Source of the DNA: Pseudomonas libanensis
GTDB taxonomy: Bacteria > Pseudomonadota > Gammaproteobacteria > Pseudomonadales > Pseudomonadaceae
Assembly: GCF_001439685.1 (NCBI RefSeq)
Contig: NZ_JYLH01000015.1
Location: 110,704 to 174,703, forward strand
Direction: 5' to 3'
Length of the DNA stretch: 64,000 bases
In this document: one piece after another, positions 35,318 to 45,772 of the stretch
Numbering within the stretch: the stretch's first letter is position 1
How the letters are laid out: each line of letters opens with the position of its first letter
The notes under the pieces: model-generated
What the model saw: the letters and a program-made list of their open reading frames with translations, nothing else
What the model was told of the DNA's origin: nothing
The model's database searches: none
Made by a program: the position numbers and the translations under genes

Positions 35318-35427
35318 AGCACTTATAAACGCTCAACCCCTGAACGTCCGCCGCTCAGTGTTGCCACAACCCCATGGCCCACTGTTCGGCGGGTAACGCC
35401 AACCACTTATGCACTTGCGAGGACTTT

Positions 35428-36900
35428 ATGGCCCGTTTCGACCTGCAAAAACTCTACATTGACGGCGGCTACAGCGACGCTGGCAGCGATGCCACCTTCG
35501 AAGCCATCAACCCGGCTAACGGTGAAGTTCTCGCCCAAGTGCAACGCGCCACCAAAGACGACGTTGAACGTGCCGTAGTCAGCGCTGAAAAAGGCCAGAA
35601 AATCTGGGCCGCCATGACCGCCATGGAGCGTTCGCGCATCCTGCGTCGTGCTGTCGACATCCTGCGCGAGCGCAACGATGAACTGGCCGCCCTGGAAACC
35701 CTGGACACCGGTAAAGCCTTCTCCGAAACCAAGTACGTCGACATCGTCACCGGCGCTGACGTGCTGGAATACTACGCCGGCCTGGTACCTGCCATCGAAG
35801 GCGAGCAGATCCCACTGCGCGACACCTCGTTTGTCTACACCCGCCGCGAGCCATTGGGCGTGGTTGCCGGTATCGGCGCATGGAACTACCCGATCCAGAT
35901 CGCCCTGTGGAAATCCGCCCCGGCCCTGGCTGCCGGTAACGCGATGATCTTCAAGCCAAGCGAAGTCACCTCGCTGACCACCCTGAAACTGGCCGAGATC
36001 TACACCGAAGCTGGCGTTCCAGCAGGCGTGTTCAACGTCTTGACCGGCAGCGGTCGTGAAGTCGGCACCTGGCTGACCGAGCACCCGCGCATCGAGAAAG
36101 TCTCGTTCACCGGCGGCACCGACACGGGCAAGAAGGTCATGGCCAGCGCTTCGAGCTCCTCGCTCAAGGAAGTGACCATGGAACTGGGCGGCAAGTCGCC
36201 GCTGATCGTGTTCGAAGACGCCGACCTGGATCGCGCCGCCGACATCGCGATGATGGCCAACTTCTACAGCTCCGGCCAGGTCTGCACCAACGGTACCCGC
36301 GTGTTCGTGCCTAAGCACCTGCAGGCTGCGTTTGAAGCCAAGATCCTTGAACGCGTTGCGCGCATCCGTGTGGGTGACCCGCAGGACGACAACACCAACT
36401 TCGGCCCGCTGGTCAGCTTCGCCCACATGGAAAGCGTGCTGGGCTACATCGCCAAAGGTAAGGAAGAAGGCGCCCGCCTGCTGTGCGGCGGCGATCGCCT
36501 GACCGACGGCGACTTCGCCAAGGGCGCCTTCGTGGCCCCGACCGTGTTCACCGACTGCACCGACGAGATGACCATCGTCCGTGAAGAAATCTTCGGCCCG
36601 GTGATGAGCATCCTCACCTACGAAACCGAAGAAGAAGTGATCCGCCGCGCCAACGACACCGACTTCGGCCTGGCCGCTGGCCTGGTCACCAAGGACCTGA
36701 ACCGCGCCCACCGCGTGATTCATCAGTTGGAAGCGGGTATCTGCTGGATCAACGCCTGGGGCGAGTCCGACGCCAAGATGCCGGTCGGTGGCTACAAGCA
36801 ATCCGGTGTGGGCCGTGAGAACGGCATCAGCTCGCTGAACAACTTCACCCGCATCAAATCGGTACAGGTTGAGCTGGGCGACTACGCCTCGGTGTTCTAA
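35428..36900 (+). CDS. betB: Betaine aldehyde dehydrogenase
   Basis: This 490-residue NAD(P)-dependent aldehyde dehydrogenase oxidises betaine aldehyde to glycine betaine. The catalytic pair E252 (VTMELGGKSP) and C286 (GQVCTNG) sit at exactly the positions known for P. aeruginosa BetB. The ATG at 35428 follows GCGAGGA; the longer reading from 35374 is not supported. Second gene of betIBA. Confidence 0.97.
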   Translation: MARFDLQKLYIDGGYSDAGSDATFEAINPANGEVLAQVQRATKDDVERAVVSAEKGQKIWAAMTAMERSRILRRAVDILRERNDELAALETLDTGKAFSETKYVDIVTGADVLEYYAGLVPAIEGEQIPLRDTSFVYTRREPLGVVAGIGAWNYPIQIALWKSAPALAAGNAMIFKPSEVTSLTTLKLAEIYTEAGVPAGVFNVLTGSGREVGTWLTEHPRIEKVSFTGGTDTGKKVMASASSSSLKEVTMELGGKSPLIVFEDADLDRAADIAMMANFYSSGQVCTNGTRVFVPKHLQAAFEAKILERVARIRVGDPQDDNTNFGPLVSFAHMESVLGYIAKGKEEGARLLCGGDRLTDGDFAKGAFVAPTVFTDCTDEMTIVREEIFGPVMSILTYETEEEVIRRANDTDFGLAAGLVTKDLNRAHRVIHQLEAGICWINAWGESDAKMPVGGYKQSGVGRENGISSLNNFTRIKSVQVELGDYASVF

Positions 36901-36932
36901 CACCCGAGCCTTGTATTGCCTGTAAGGCCGCC

Positions 36933-37006
36933 ATCGCGGGCAAGCCAGGCTCCCACATTTGTTCTGTGTGAACCCGATCAAATGTGGGAGCTGGCTTGCC
37001 TGCGAT
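36933..37006. repeat. Hybrid REPIN between betB and betA
   Basis: The left arm belongs to a CGCGGGCAAGCCAGGCTCCC type and the right arm to the GGGAGCTGGCTTGCCTGCGA type, so the two halves are not perfect partners. It lies within the bet operon. Confidence 0.88.
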
Positions 37007-37057
37007 CGAGTGCGAAGCACTCGCCAGACCTGACCACACTTCAAGAGGGTGCATCCA

Positions 37058-38761
37058 ATGTCCCAAGAATACGATTACATCATTGTGGGTGCCGGCTCCG
37101 CCGGTAACACCCTGGCGACCCGTCTGACCGAAGACGAAGGCGTCACCGTTTTGCTGCTGGAGGCCGGTGGCCCCGACTACCGCCTCGACTTCCGTACCCA
37201 GATGCCAGCCGCCCTGGCCTTCCCGTTGCAAGGCCGCCGCTACAACTGGGCCTACGAAACCGATCCAGAGCCACACATGGACGGTCGTCGGATGGAATGC
37301 GGCCGCGGCAAGGGCCTGGGTGGCTCGTCGCTGATCAACGGCATGTGCTACATCCGTGGCAACGCCATGGACTACGACAACTGGGCGAAACTGCCGGGCC
37401 TGGAAGACTGGACCTACCTGGACTGCCTACCGTATTTCCGCAAGGCCGAAACCCGCGACATCGGCCCCAACGACTACCACGGTGGCGAAGGCCCGGTCAG
37501 CGTGACCACGCCGAAAGCGGGTAACAACCCGCTGTTCCACGCCATGGTCGAAGCCGGTGTGCAAGCCGGTTACCCGCGTACCGAAGACTTGAACGGTTAC
37601 CAGCAAGAAGGCTTCGGCCCGATGGACCGTACCGTCACGCCGAACGGCCGTCGCGCCAGCACCGCGCGCGGTTACCTGGACACGGCTAAAAAGCGTTCGA
37701 CCCTGACCATTGTCACCCACGCCCTTACCGACAAGGTGTTGTTCGAAGGCAAGCGTGCCGTTGGCGTGCGCTACCTGATCGGCGCCGCCGAAGAGCGCGT
37801 TGAAGCCCGTGCGCGTAAAGAAGTGCTGGTGTGCAGCGGCGCAATCGCTTCGCCGCAACTGCTGCAACGCTCCGGCGTCGGCCCGGCCAAACTGCTGGAA
37901 AGCCTCGACATCCCGGTGGTCCACGACCTGCCAGGCGTCGGCGAAAACCTGCAGGACCACCTTGAGCTGTACCTGCAATACGCGTGCACCCAGCCGGTGT
38001 CGCTATACCCATCGTTGCTTTGGTACAACCAGCCGGCGATTGGCGCCGAATGGCTGTTCAACGGCACCGGCATCGGCGCCAGCAACCAGTTCGAGGCCGG
38101 CGGCTTTATCCGTTCGCGTCCGGAATTCGAATGGCCGAACATCCAGTACCACTTCCTGCCGGTGGCGATTAACTACAACGGCAGCAACGGTGTGAAAGAG
38201 CACGGTTTCCAGGCACACATGGGCTCCATGCGTTCGCCTAGCCGTGGCCGCGTGCAATTGAAGTCGAAGAACCCACGGGACTACCCGAGCATCCTCTTCA
38301 ACTACATGGCCACCGAGCAGGACTGGCAGGAGTTCCGCGACGGCATCCGCCTGACCCGTGAAATCATGCAGCAGCCGGCGCTGGATCCCTACCGTGGCCG
38401 CGAAATCAGCCCGGGCATCGAAGTGCAAACCGATGAGCAGCTGGACAAGTTCATCCGCGAGCACGCCGAAACCGCGTTCCACCCGTCCTGCTCATGCAAG
38501 ATGGGCACCGACGAGATGGCCGTGGTGGATGGCGAAGGCCGCGTGCATGGCATGCAGGGCCTGCGGGTGGTCGATGCGTCGATCATGCCGATCATCACTA
38601 CCGGCAACCTGAACGCGCCGACGATCATGATCGCCGAGAAAATCGCCGACAAGATCCGTGGCCGCAAGCCGCTGCCGCGCAGCAGCGCCGACTACTACGT
38701 GGCAGGCGATGCGCCAGTGCGTGGCAAGCCGTTGCGTGAAGTGGGGCCATTGGCGCAGTAA
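37058..38761 (+). CDS. betA: Choline dehydrogenase
   Basis: This 567-residue GMC oxidoreductase oxidises choline to betaine aldehyde (and can act on the aldehyde), delivering electrons to the membrane quinone pool. The FAD motif is VGAGSAGNTLATRL (about 10-23), GMC signature 1 is GRGKGLGGSSLINGMCYIRG, and the catalytic histidine is in AFHPSCSCKMG. The ATG at 37058 is preferred over 37049 by spacing from AGAGGG. It ends the betIBA operon. Confidence 0.97.
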   Translation: MSQEYDYIIVGAGSAGNTLATRLTEDEGVTVLLLEAGGPDYRLDFRTQMPAALAFPLQGRRYNWAYETDPEPHMDGRRMECGRGKGLGGSSLINGMCYIRGNAMDYDNWAKLPGLEDWTYLDCLPYFRKAETRDIGPNDYHGGEGPVSVTTPKAGNNPLFHAMVEAGVQAGYPRTEDLNGYQQEGFGPMDRTVTPNGRRASTARGYLDTAKKRSTLTIVTHALTDKVLFEGKRAVGVRYLIGAAEERVEARARKEVLVCSGAIASPQLLQRSGVGPAKLLESLDIPVVHDLPGVGENLQDHLELYLQYACTQPVSLYPSLLWYNQPAIGAEWLFNGTGIGASNQFEAGGFIRSRPEFEWPNIQYHFLPVAINYNGSNGVKEHGFQAHMGSMRSPSRGRVQLKSKNPRDYPSILFNYMATEQDWQEFRDGIRLTREIMQQPALDPYRGREISPGIEVQTDEQLDKFIREHAETAFHPSCSCKMGTDEMAVVDGEGRVHGMQGLRVVDASIMPIITTGNLNAPTIMIAEKIADKIRGRKPLPRSSADYYVAGDAPVRGKPLREVGPLAQ

Positions 38762-38782
38762 CTCAAGCACCGCGGCGCCTGT

Positions 38783-38864
38783 ATCGCAGGCAAGCCAGCT
38801 CCCACAGTTGACCGAGTTCGCCTGAACAACTCGGTCAACTGTGGGAGCCGGGCTTGCCCGCGAT
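38783..38864. repeat. Hybrid REPIN with extended stem, 3' of betA
   Basis: The left arm is the GCAGGCAAGCCAGCTCCCAC class and the right arm the GGGAGCCGGGCTTGCCCGCG class. The space between the arms is itself an inverted repeat (CAGTTGACCGAGTT / AACTCGGTCAACTG), giving an unusually long continuous hairpin. Confidence 0.92.
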
Positions 38865-38976
38865 GAGGCCCGACCAGACACCGCAAAACCACCCGCCGAC
38901 ACTTTCCTTGATCAGCTCCCCGCCCAGGCCTACTCTGTTTGCCTGCCCGCGCTGAGCCGCCCACAAGGAAGGCCCC

Positions 38977-40419
38977 ATGTTCGAACACCACACCACACTC
39001 AAAAAGCACTTCAGTGCCCTGCGCACCCGTGCTGAGTTCTTCTCGTTGCGTTACGTGCGCGAATCCGGCCAGTACCTGTCAGTACGCAAAAACGTCGCCG
39101 AGCCGCCACACCTGGGTCACGACGAGGGCGCCATGCTTACCGTGCGCCTCAATGGCGTGGAAGCCTACGCCGCGACCAACGATATTTCCCTGGCCGGTCT
39201 GCAAGCCGCCCTTGAACGCGCTGAACAGCAAGCCCGGCGGATTTTGCCCCACGCCCTGCTCGACCTGCGCCAGCAGCCAGTTTCCAGTGACGTCGGCGAC
39301 TACCTGTCTCCCGACCTCGACCAGCCCTTCCCGTCCCTGAGCGATTGCTACCAACTGCTGGGCGATGAGTCTGCCGCCGTGCCCAAGGATGAGCGCCTGG
39401 TGACCTGGGAAGTCAGCCTGGGTACCACCCGGGTTGAACAGATTTACCTCAACAGCGCCGGCGCGCAATTACGCCAGGCCCAGCGTTTCGTCTTCCCCGG
39501 CCTGAGCGTCACCGCCTTCGACGGCAGCGACAGCCAGACCCGAACCCTGGGCGGTACCAACTTCGGCCAGCAAGGCAGTGCCGGCGTGATCCAGCGCTTT
39601 GGCCTGGTCGGCGCTGCCAGCCAGGTGGCCGACGAAGCCCTGCAATTGCTGCTCGCACCGAACACGCCCCACGGCCCACGTGACCTGCTGTTGATGCCCG
39701 ACCAGATGATCCTGCAGATCCACGAATCCATCGGCCACCCGCTGGAGCTGGACCGTATCCTCGGTGACGAGCGCAATTACGCCGGCACCAGCTTTGTGAA
39801 GGCCAGCGACTTCGGCCATCTGCAATACGGCTCACCGTTGCTCAACGTGACCTTCGACCCGGACATCCCCGAACAACTCGCCAGCTACAGCCACGACGAC
39901 GACGGCACCCGCGCCAGCAAGCAATTCCTGATCCGCGATGGCCTGCTGCTCAAGCCCTTGGGCGGTGCGTTGTCGCAATTTCGCGCCGACTTGCCAGGCG
40001 TCGCCAACAGCCGCGCCTGCGGCTGGAACCGCCCGCCCATCGACCGCATGGCCAACCTGAATATCGAGGCCGGCGATAAAAGCCTCGCGCAGCTTGTGGG
40101 CGGCATCGAACACGGCATCCTCATGTCGACCAACCGTTCGTGGTCCATCGACGATGCGCGCAACAAGTTCCAGTTCGGCTGTGAGTGGGGCCAGTTGATC
40201 GAAAACGGCGAACTCAAGGGCGTGGTGAAGAACCCCAACTACCGGGCGATTTCCGCGCAATTCTGGCGCAAGCTCAGCGCCGTCGGCGATGCCAGCACTT
40301 TCAAGGTATTGGGCACGCCGAACTGCGGCAAAGGCGAGCCCAACCAGGTGATCCGCGTCGGCCATGCATCGCCGGCCTGTGTGTTCAGTAACGTCGACGT
40401 ATTTGGGGGAGATGCCTGA
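38977..40419 (+). CDS. TldD-like metallopeptidase
   Basis: This 480-residue TldD/PmbA-family protein carries the zinc motif HESIGH (249-254) and a C-terminal cysteine in LGTPNCGKGEPNQV matching the third ligand of TldD. Its start overlaps nothing upstream, and its stop overlaps the start of the partner gene (TGATG). Classical TldD/TldE trim microcin precursors and assist toxin processing; this pair is likely a paralogous set of unknown substrate. Confidence 0.88.
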   Translation: MFEHHTTLKKHFSALRTRAEFFSLRYVRESGQYLSVRKNVAEPPHLGHDEGAMLTVRLNGVEAYAATNDISLAGLQAALERAEQQARRILPHALLDLRQQPVSSDVGDYLSPDLDQPFPSLSDCYQLLGDESAAVPKDERLVTWEVSLGTTRVEQIYLNSAGAQLRQAQRFVFPGLSVTAFDGSDSQTRTLGGTNFGQQGSAGVIQRFGLVGAASQVADEALQLLLAPNTPHGPRDLLLMPDQMILQIHESIGHPLELDRILGDERNYAGTSFVKASDFGHLQYGSPLLNVTFDPDIPEQLASYSHDDDGTRASKQFLIRDGLLLKPLGGALSQFRADLPGVANSRACGWNRPPIDRMANLNIEAGDKSLAQLVGGIEHGILMSTNRSWSIDDARNKFQFGCEWGQLIENGELKGVVKNPNYRAISAQFWRKLSAVGDASTFKVLGTPNCGKGEPNQVIRVGHASPACVFSNVDVFGGDA

Positions 40420-41735
40420 TGGATAACTTCAAGGCATTGGCGGACTGGCTCAGGCAAGCCATCACCGACAAGGAACAATTTCATCTCGGCTACGCGGATG
40501 AGTCGTCCGAATTCGTGCGCTTGAACCATGCCAAGGTACGCCAGGCCGGACAGGTGCAACAGGCCAGCCTGAACCTCAAGCTGATCGACGCTGGTCGCCA
40601 TGCGGACCTTGGCATCACCTTGTCCGGCGAGCCGGAACTGGACCGCCAGCGCCTCGCCGATGGCTTGGAACAGCTACGCCAAACCCTGCCGCTGCTGCCC
40701 CAGGATCCGTACCTGCTGCTCAACCACAACGCCTGGCAAAGCCACAACGAACAATTGCGACCGCTGCCGGACCTGGCGCAGGTGTTGCAAGACATCAGCC
40801 TGGCTGCCGAAGGCGTGGACCTGGTCGGCTTCTACGCAGCCGGGCCCATCAGCCGCGGGTTTGCCAGCTCCGAGGGTGCATTCGGCTGGCATCGGGCCAA
40901 TAGCTTCAACTTCGATTTCAGCCTGTTCCACGCCAATGGCGAAGCGGTAAAAGCCAGCTACGCCGGGCACACCTGGAACAGCGCCGATTTCACCGCGCGT
41001 TTCCAACAGGCCCGTGAGCAACTGACGTTTCTCGGTCGCCCGCTGCACAATCTGGCGCCCGGCCAATACCGCGCCTACCTCGCCCCGGCAGCGTTGGAAG
41101 AAATCATCAGCATCATCACCTGGGGAGGGTTTTCCGCCCAGGCCATCGCCAGCAAGAGCAGTTCATTGCAGCGCCTGTATGCCGGTGAGCAGTCGTTGAA
41201 CCCGATGGTGACGCTCGATGAGCAGATCAGCGGCTCCCTGAGCCAGGCGTTTTCCACCGAGGGCTACCCGCGCGAGGACGTTACCCTGATCAGCGCCGGC
41301 AAGGCGCGAGGCCAACTGGTGAATTCGCGCAGCGCCGCCGAATACGGCTTGAGCGCCAACGGCGCCAGCAGCGATGAATCGCCCAGTGCCCTGCAGATGG
41401 CGCCAGGCAGCCTGGCCCAGGCCGATATTCTCAAGCAGCTGGGCACCGGCCTGTATATCAGCAACCTGTGGTACCTGAACTATTCCGACCTGCCGGCGGC
41501 ACGCCTGACCGGCATGACGCGCTTTGCCACGTTCTGGGTGGAAGACGGCAAGATCAAGGCGCCGGTCAGCACCATGCGTTTTGATGACAGCGTCTTCCAG
41601 TTGCTCGGTTCGCAATTGGAAGCGCTGACCGCTGATCGTGAATTGCTGCTGTCGCCCAGCACCTACAGCCAGCGCAATACCGCCTCCAATCTGTTGCCGG
41701 GAGCCCTGATCAAGCGCTTGACTCTGACCTTATAA
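40419..41735 (+). CDS. TldE/PmbA-like partner of the TldD-like protein
   Basis: This 438-residue protein is of the same family but lacks an HExxxH motif, as expected for the TldE/PmbA subunit. The late region (ALEEIISIITWGGFSAQAIA; GLYISNLWYLNYSD) fits PmbA-type C-terminal segments. It begins within the stop of the upstream gene, so the two are translationally coupled and probably form a heterodimer. Confidence 0.85.
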   Translation: MDNFKALADWLRQAITDKEQFHLGYADESSEFVRLNHAKVRQAGQVQQASLNLKLIDAGRHADLGITLSGEPELDRQRLADGLEQLRQTLPLLPQDPYLLLNHNAWQSHNEQLRPLPDLAQVLQDISLAAEGVDLVGFYAAGPISRGFASSEGAFGWHRANSFNFDFSLFHANGEAVKASYAGHTWNSADFTARFQQAREQLTFLGRPLHNLAPGQYRAYLAPAALEEIISIITWGGFSAQAIASKSSSLQRLYAGEQSLNPMVTLDEQISGSLSQAFSTEGYPREDVTLISAGKARGQLVNSRSAAEYGLSANGASSDESPSALQMAPGSLAQADILKQLGTGLYISNLWYLNYSDLPAARLTGMTRFATFWVEDGKIKAPVSTMRFDDSVFQLLGSQLEALTADRELLLSPSTYSQRNTASNLLPGALIKRLTLTL

Positions 41736-41806
41736 CCTTTGCCACCCACCCACGTGCCTGCACGTGTGCATGACCTTGCCTGGACCGGGCAAGCTGGAGC
41801 CTTGAG

Positions 41807-42697
41807 ATGAACCATGGAAGTTTTGTCATAGAGAAGCTGTACAAGCACTACAACGTCCACGTAGAGCAACTGGGCAACCATCCGCACAGAAAAACCGTAC
41901 TGATGGTCAACGGCGCGCTGTCCACCACGCGCTCCTTTGCCCGCACCAGCAAATGCCTGGCCGAGCATTTCAATGTGCTGCTGTTCGACTTGCCGTTCTC
42001 CGGCTACTCGCGCGAGCACAACGCCGAACTTGACCTGGTCACCAAGGACGACGAGGTGCAAATCCTGCGTGCCTTGGTGGATCGCTTTGAGGTCAACCAT
42101 CTGGTCTCGGCCTCCTGGGGCGGTATCTCCACGCTGCTGACCCTGGCGCATAACCCGCCCTCCATCGAAAGCTCGGTGGTGATGGCCCTGGCGCCCAACC
42201 TCAACCAGGCGATGCTGGACTACGTGGAGCGCGTGCGCGTGTTGATCGAGGCCGATGACAAATCCGCGGTCGGCCACCTGCTCAACGAGACGGTGGGCAA
42301 ATACCTGTCGCCGCGCCTCAAGCGCAACAACCACCGGCACCTGTCGACCATGGCCACTACGGAGTACCGCCAGGCGCGCTTTCACATTCACCAGGTCCTG
42401 GCCTTGGGCGATGGCAACTACTTGCCCGCGCTGCGACAGATCGAGACGCCGGTGAACTTTCTCAACGGTGCGCTGGACGAATACACCCCGGCGGCCGAGG
42501 CCCAGTTGTTCAAACAGTACGTAGGCCGCAGCAGCTTTGCGGTGGCCGAACATACCGGCCACCTGCTGGACCTGGAGTCTCGGGAGGCGGCCTTGGCGGT
42601 TCACCGCGCGTTGTTGGATTTCCTGGTCGGAGAGCACGCAACCTTGCCGAACCTAGACGAACCGCCAGTGGGAAAAGGAGCGCTGGATGGCGCATAA
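41807..42697 (+). CDS. rhlA: RhlA-like 3-(3-hydroxyalkanoyloxy)alkanoate synthase
   Basis: This 296-residue alpha/beta hydrolase-fold protein strongly resembles P. aeruginosa RhlA from memory. Shared stretches include KCLAEHFNVLLFDLPFSG, RFEVNHLVSASWGGISTLL and DDKSAVGHLLNETVGKYL. The nucleophile serine is S103 in SASWGG; an acidic residue in LDEYTPA and histidine in AEHTGHLLDLE complete the triad. RhlA joins two 3-hydroxyacyl units into HAA, a surfactant and rhamnolipid precursor. No rhlB follows; an MFS exporter gene follows after 35 bp. PhaG is the main alternative, but the resemblance to RhlA is closer. Confidence 0.82.
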   Translation: MNHGSFVIEKLYKHYNVHVEQLGNHPHRKTVLMVNGALSTTRSFARTSKCLAEHFNVLLFDLPFSGYSREHNAELDLVTKDDEVQILRALVDRFEVNHLVSASWGGISTLLTLAHNPPSIESSVVMALAPNLNQAMLDYVERVRVLIEADDKSAVGHLLNETVGKYLSPRLKRNNHRHLSTMATTEYRQARFHIHQVLALGDGNYLPALRQIETPVNFLNGALDEYTPAAEAQLFKQYVGRSSFAVAEHTGHLLDLESREAALAVHRALLDFLVGEHATLPNLDEPPVGKGALDGA

Positions 42698-42732
42698 TCG
42701 CCAACACATAGCCTGCTAATAAAAGGGTTTCC

Positions 42733-44160
42733 ATGCCGAATCGCGCCCCTCTCGATGCCAAGACCGCCCGCTGGCTACCCTGGGTGGTCGCCATTGCCTT
42801 CTTCATGCAATCGCTGGATGGGACGATCCTCAACACGGCTCTGCCGGCCATGGCCCGGGACCTCGCGGAGAACCCGCTGCGCATGCAAGGGGTAGTGATC
42901 GCCTACATGCTCACCGTCGCCCTGCTGATCCCCGCATCGGGCTGGATCGCCGACCGCTTCGGCACCAAGAAAATTTTCTTTGGCGCGATCATGCTGTTCA
43001 GCATCGGTTCGTTGCTGTGCGCTCTGTCCAGCAGTTTGACCATGCTGGTGGGGGCACGGGTGATCCAGGGCTTGGGCGGTGCTCTGATGCTGCCGGTGGG
43101 GCGCTTGGTGGTACTGCGGGCTTACCCGCGTTCCGAGCTGGTGCGGATCATGGGTTTCATTACCATCCCCGGCCTGCTCGGCCCGTTGCTGGGCCCGACC
43201 ATGGGCGGCTGGATGGTGCAGTACCTGACCTGGCACTGGATCTTCCTGATCAACCTGCCGGTGGGCATGATCGGCTGCTACGCCGTGTGGAAGTTCATCC
43301 CCGACCTGCGGGGCAGCGAGCGCACACGCTTCGACGGCCTGGGTTTCCTGCTGTTCGGCGCAGCCATGGTGTTGATCACCATTGCCATGGAGGGCCTGGG
43401 CGAACTGCACCTGCCGCACCTGCGGGTGATGTTGCTGCTGTTCGGCGGGCTGGCGTGCCTGGCGGCGTACTGGTTGCGCGCCGGGCATATCGATAACCCG
43501 CTGTTCTCCCCGATACTGTTCAAGACCCGCACCTTTGCCGTGGGCATTCTCGGCAACCTGTTTGCGCGGCTGGGCAGCGGCGCATTGCCGTTCCTGGTGC
43601 CGCTGCTCTTGCAGGTGGCGCTGGGCTACTCGCCGTCGGAAGCCGGAATGAGCATGCTGCCGCTGGCTGCTGCGGCAATGTTCGCCAAGTCTGTGGCCAG
43701 GCCGCTGATCGAGCGCCTCGGCTACCGCATTGTGCTGACCGGCAACACCCTGGCCCTGGGCGCAATGCTGGCAAGCATGGGCCTGGTCAGCGCACACACA
43801 CCCTACCCGCTGCTGCTGGGCATGCTGGCGGTGCTGGGGGCGATCAACTCCCTGCAATTTACGGCGATGAACACCGTGACCCTGATCGACCTCGACGACG
43901 CCCAGGCCAGCAGTGGCAACAGCTTGCTGTCGGTGGTGGCGCAATTGTCCCTGAGCCTCGGAGTAGCCTGCGCCGGTGCGTTGCTCGGCGGCTTTACCGC
44001 CGAGGCGGGCAACGATGGGGTGGAAAGCGTGCTCGGTGCCTTCCAGCTGACCTTTCTCACTGTGGGCATCATGGCGATGCTGGCGGCGGCGATCTTCCTG
44101 CAACTGTCGCCAAAAGACGGCAAACGGGTGGTCAGTCGCGAGCACGATATCGAGCACTGA
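42733..44160 (+). CDS. MFS exporter, DHA2/MdtD-like
   Basis: This 475-residue protein has about 14 membrane spans and DHA2-type motifs (LDGTILNTALPAMARDL; GWIADRFGTKKIFFGA, motif A; LGPTMGGWMVQYLTWHWIFLINLP, motif C). It resembles MdtD. Located 35 bp after the RhlA-like gene, so it may be cotranscribed and could export its product, though that is inference. Confidence 0.85.
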   Translation: MPNRAPLDAKTARWLPWVVAIAFFMQSLDGTILNTALPAMARDLAENPLRMQGVVIAYMLTVALLIPASGWIADRFGTKKIFFGAIMLFSIGSLLCALSSSLTMLVGARVIQGLGGALMLPVGRLVVLRAYPRSELVRIMGFITIPGLLGPLLGPTMGGWMVQYLTWHWIFLINLPVGMIGCYAVWKFIPDLRGSERTRFDGLGFLLFGAAMVLITIAMEGLGELHLPHLRVMLLLFGGLACLAAYWLRAGHIDNPLFSPILFKTRTFAVGILGNLFARLGSGALPFLVPLLLQVALGYSPSEAGMSMLPLAAAAMFAKSVARPLIERLGYRIVLTGNTLALGAMLASMGLVSAHTPYPLLLGMLAVLGAINSLQFTAMNTVTLIDLDDAQASSGNSLLSVVAQLSLSLGVACAGALLGGFTAEAGNDGVESVLGAFQLTFLTVGIMAMLAAAIFLQLSPKDGKRVVSREHDIEH

Positions 44161-44242
44161 CGGGCTTCTCGTCGAGAACTTGCAGGGAAAATCCCACGGG
44201 GCTGGTACACTGCGCGACATTTTGTTTTGCAGAGCCAGTCCC

Positions 44243-45628
<1,386 letters not shown>

Positions 45629-45662
45629 TAACACCGAGTTCCCATTGCAGGAACCGAATCAA

Positions 45663-45733
45663 TGTGGGAGCTGGCTTGCCTGCGATAGCGGTGTGAATTC
45701 ACTACCGCTATCGCAGGCAAGCCAGCTCCCACA
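45663..45733. repeat. REPIN (GAGCTGGCTTGCCTGCGAT class) after dbpA
   Basis: A 71-bp doublet; the arms continue through the central part (GATAGCGGT / ACCGCTATC), so nearly the whole element is one hairpin. It lies 40 bp upstream of the flavoprotein start. Confidence 0.93.
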
Positions 45734-45772
45734 GTGTTGATTGCATTTCAGATCAATATTTTTTGTGAGGAC

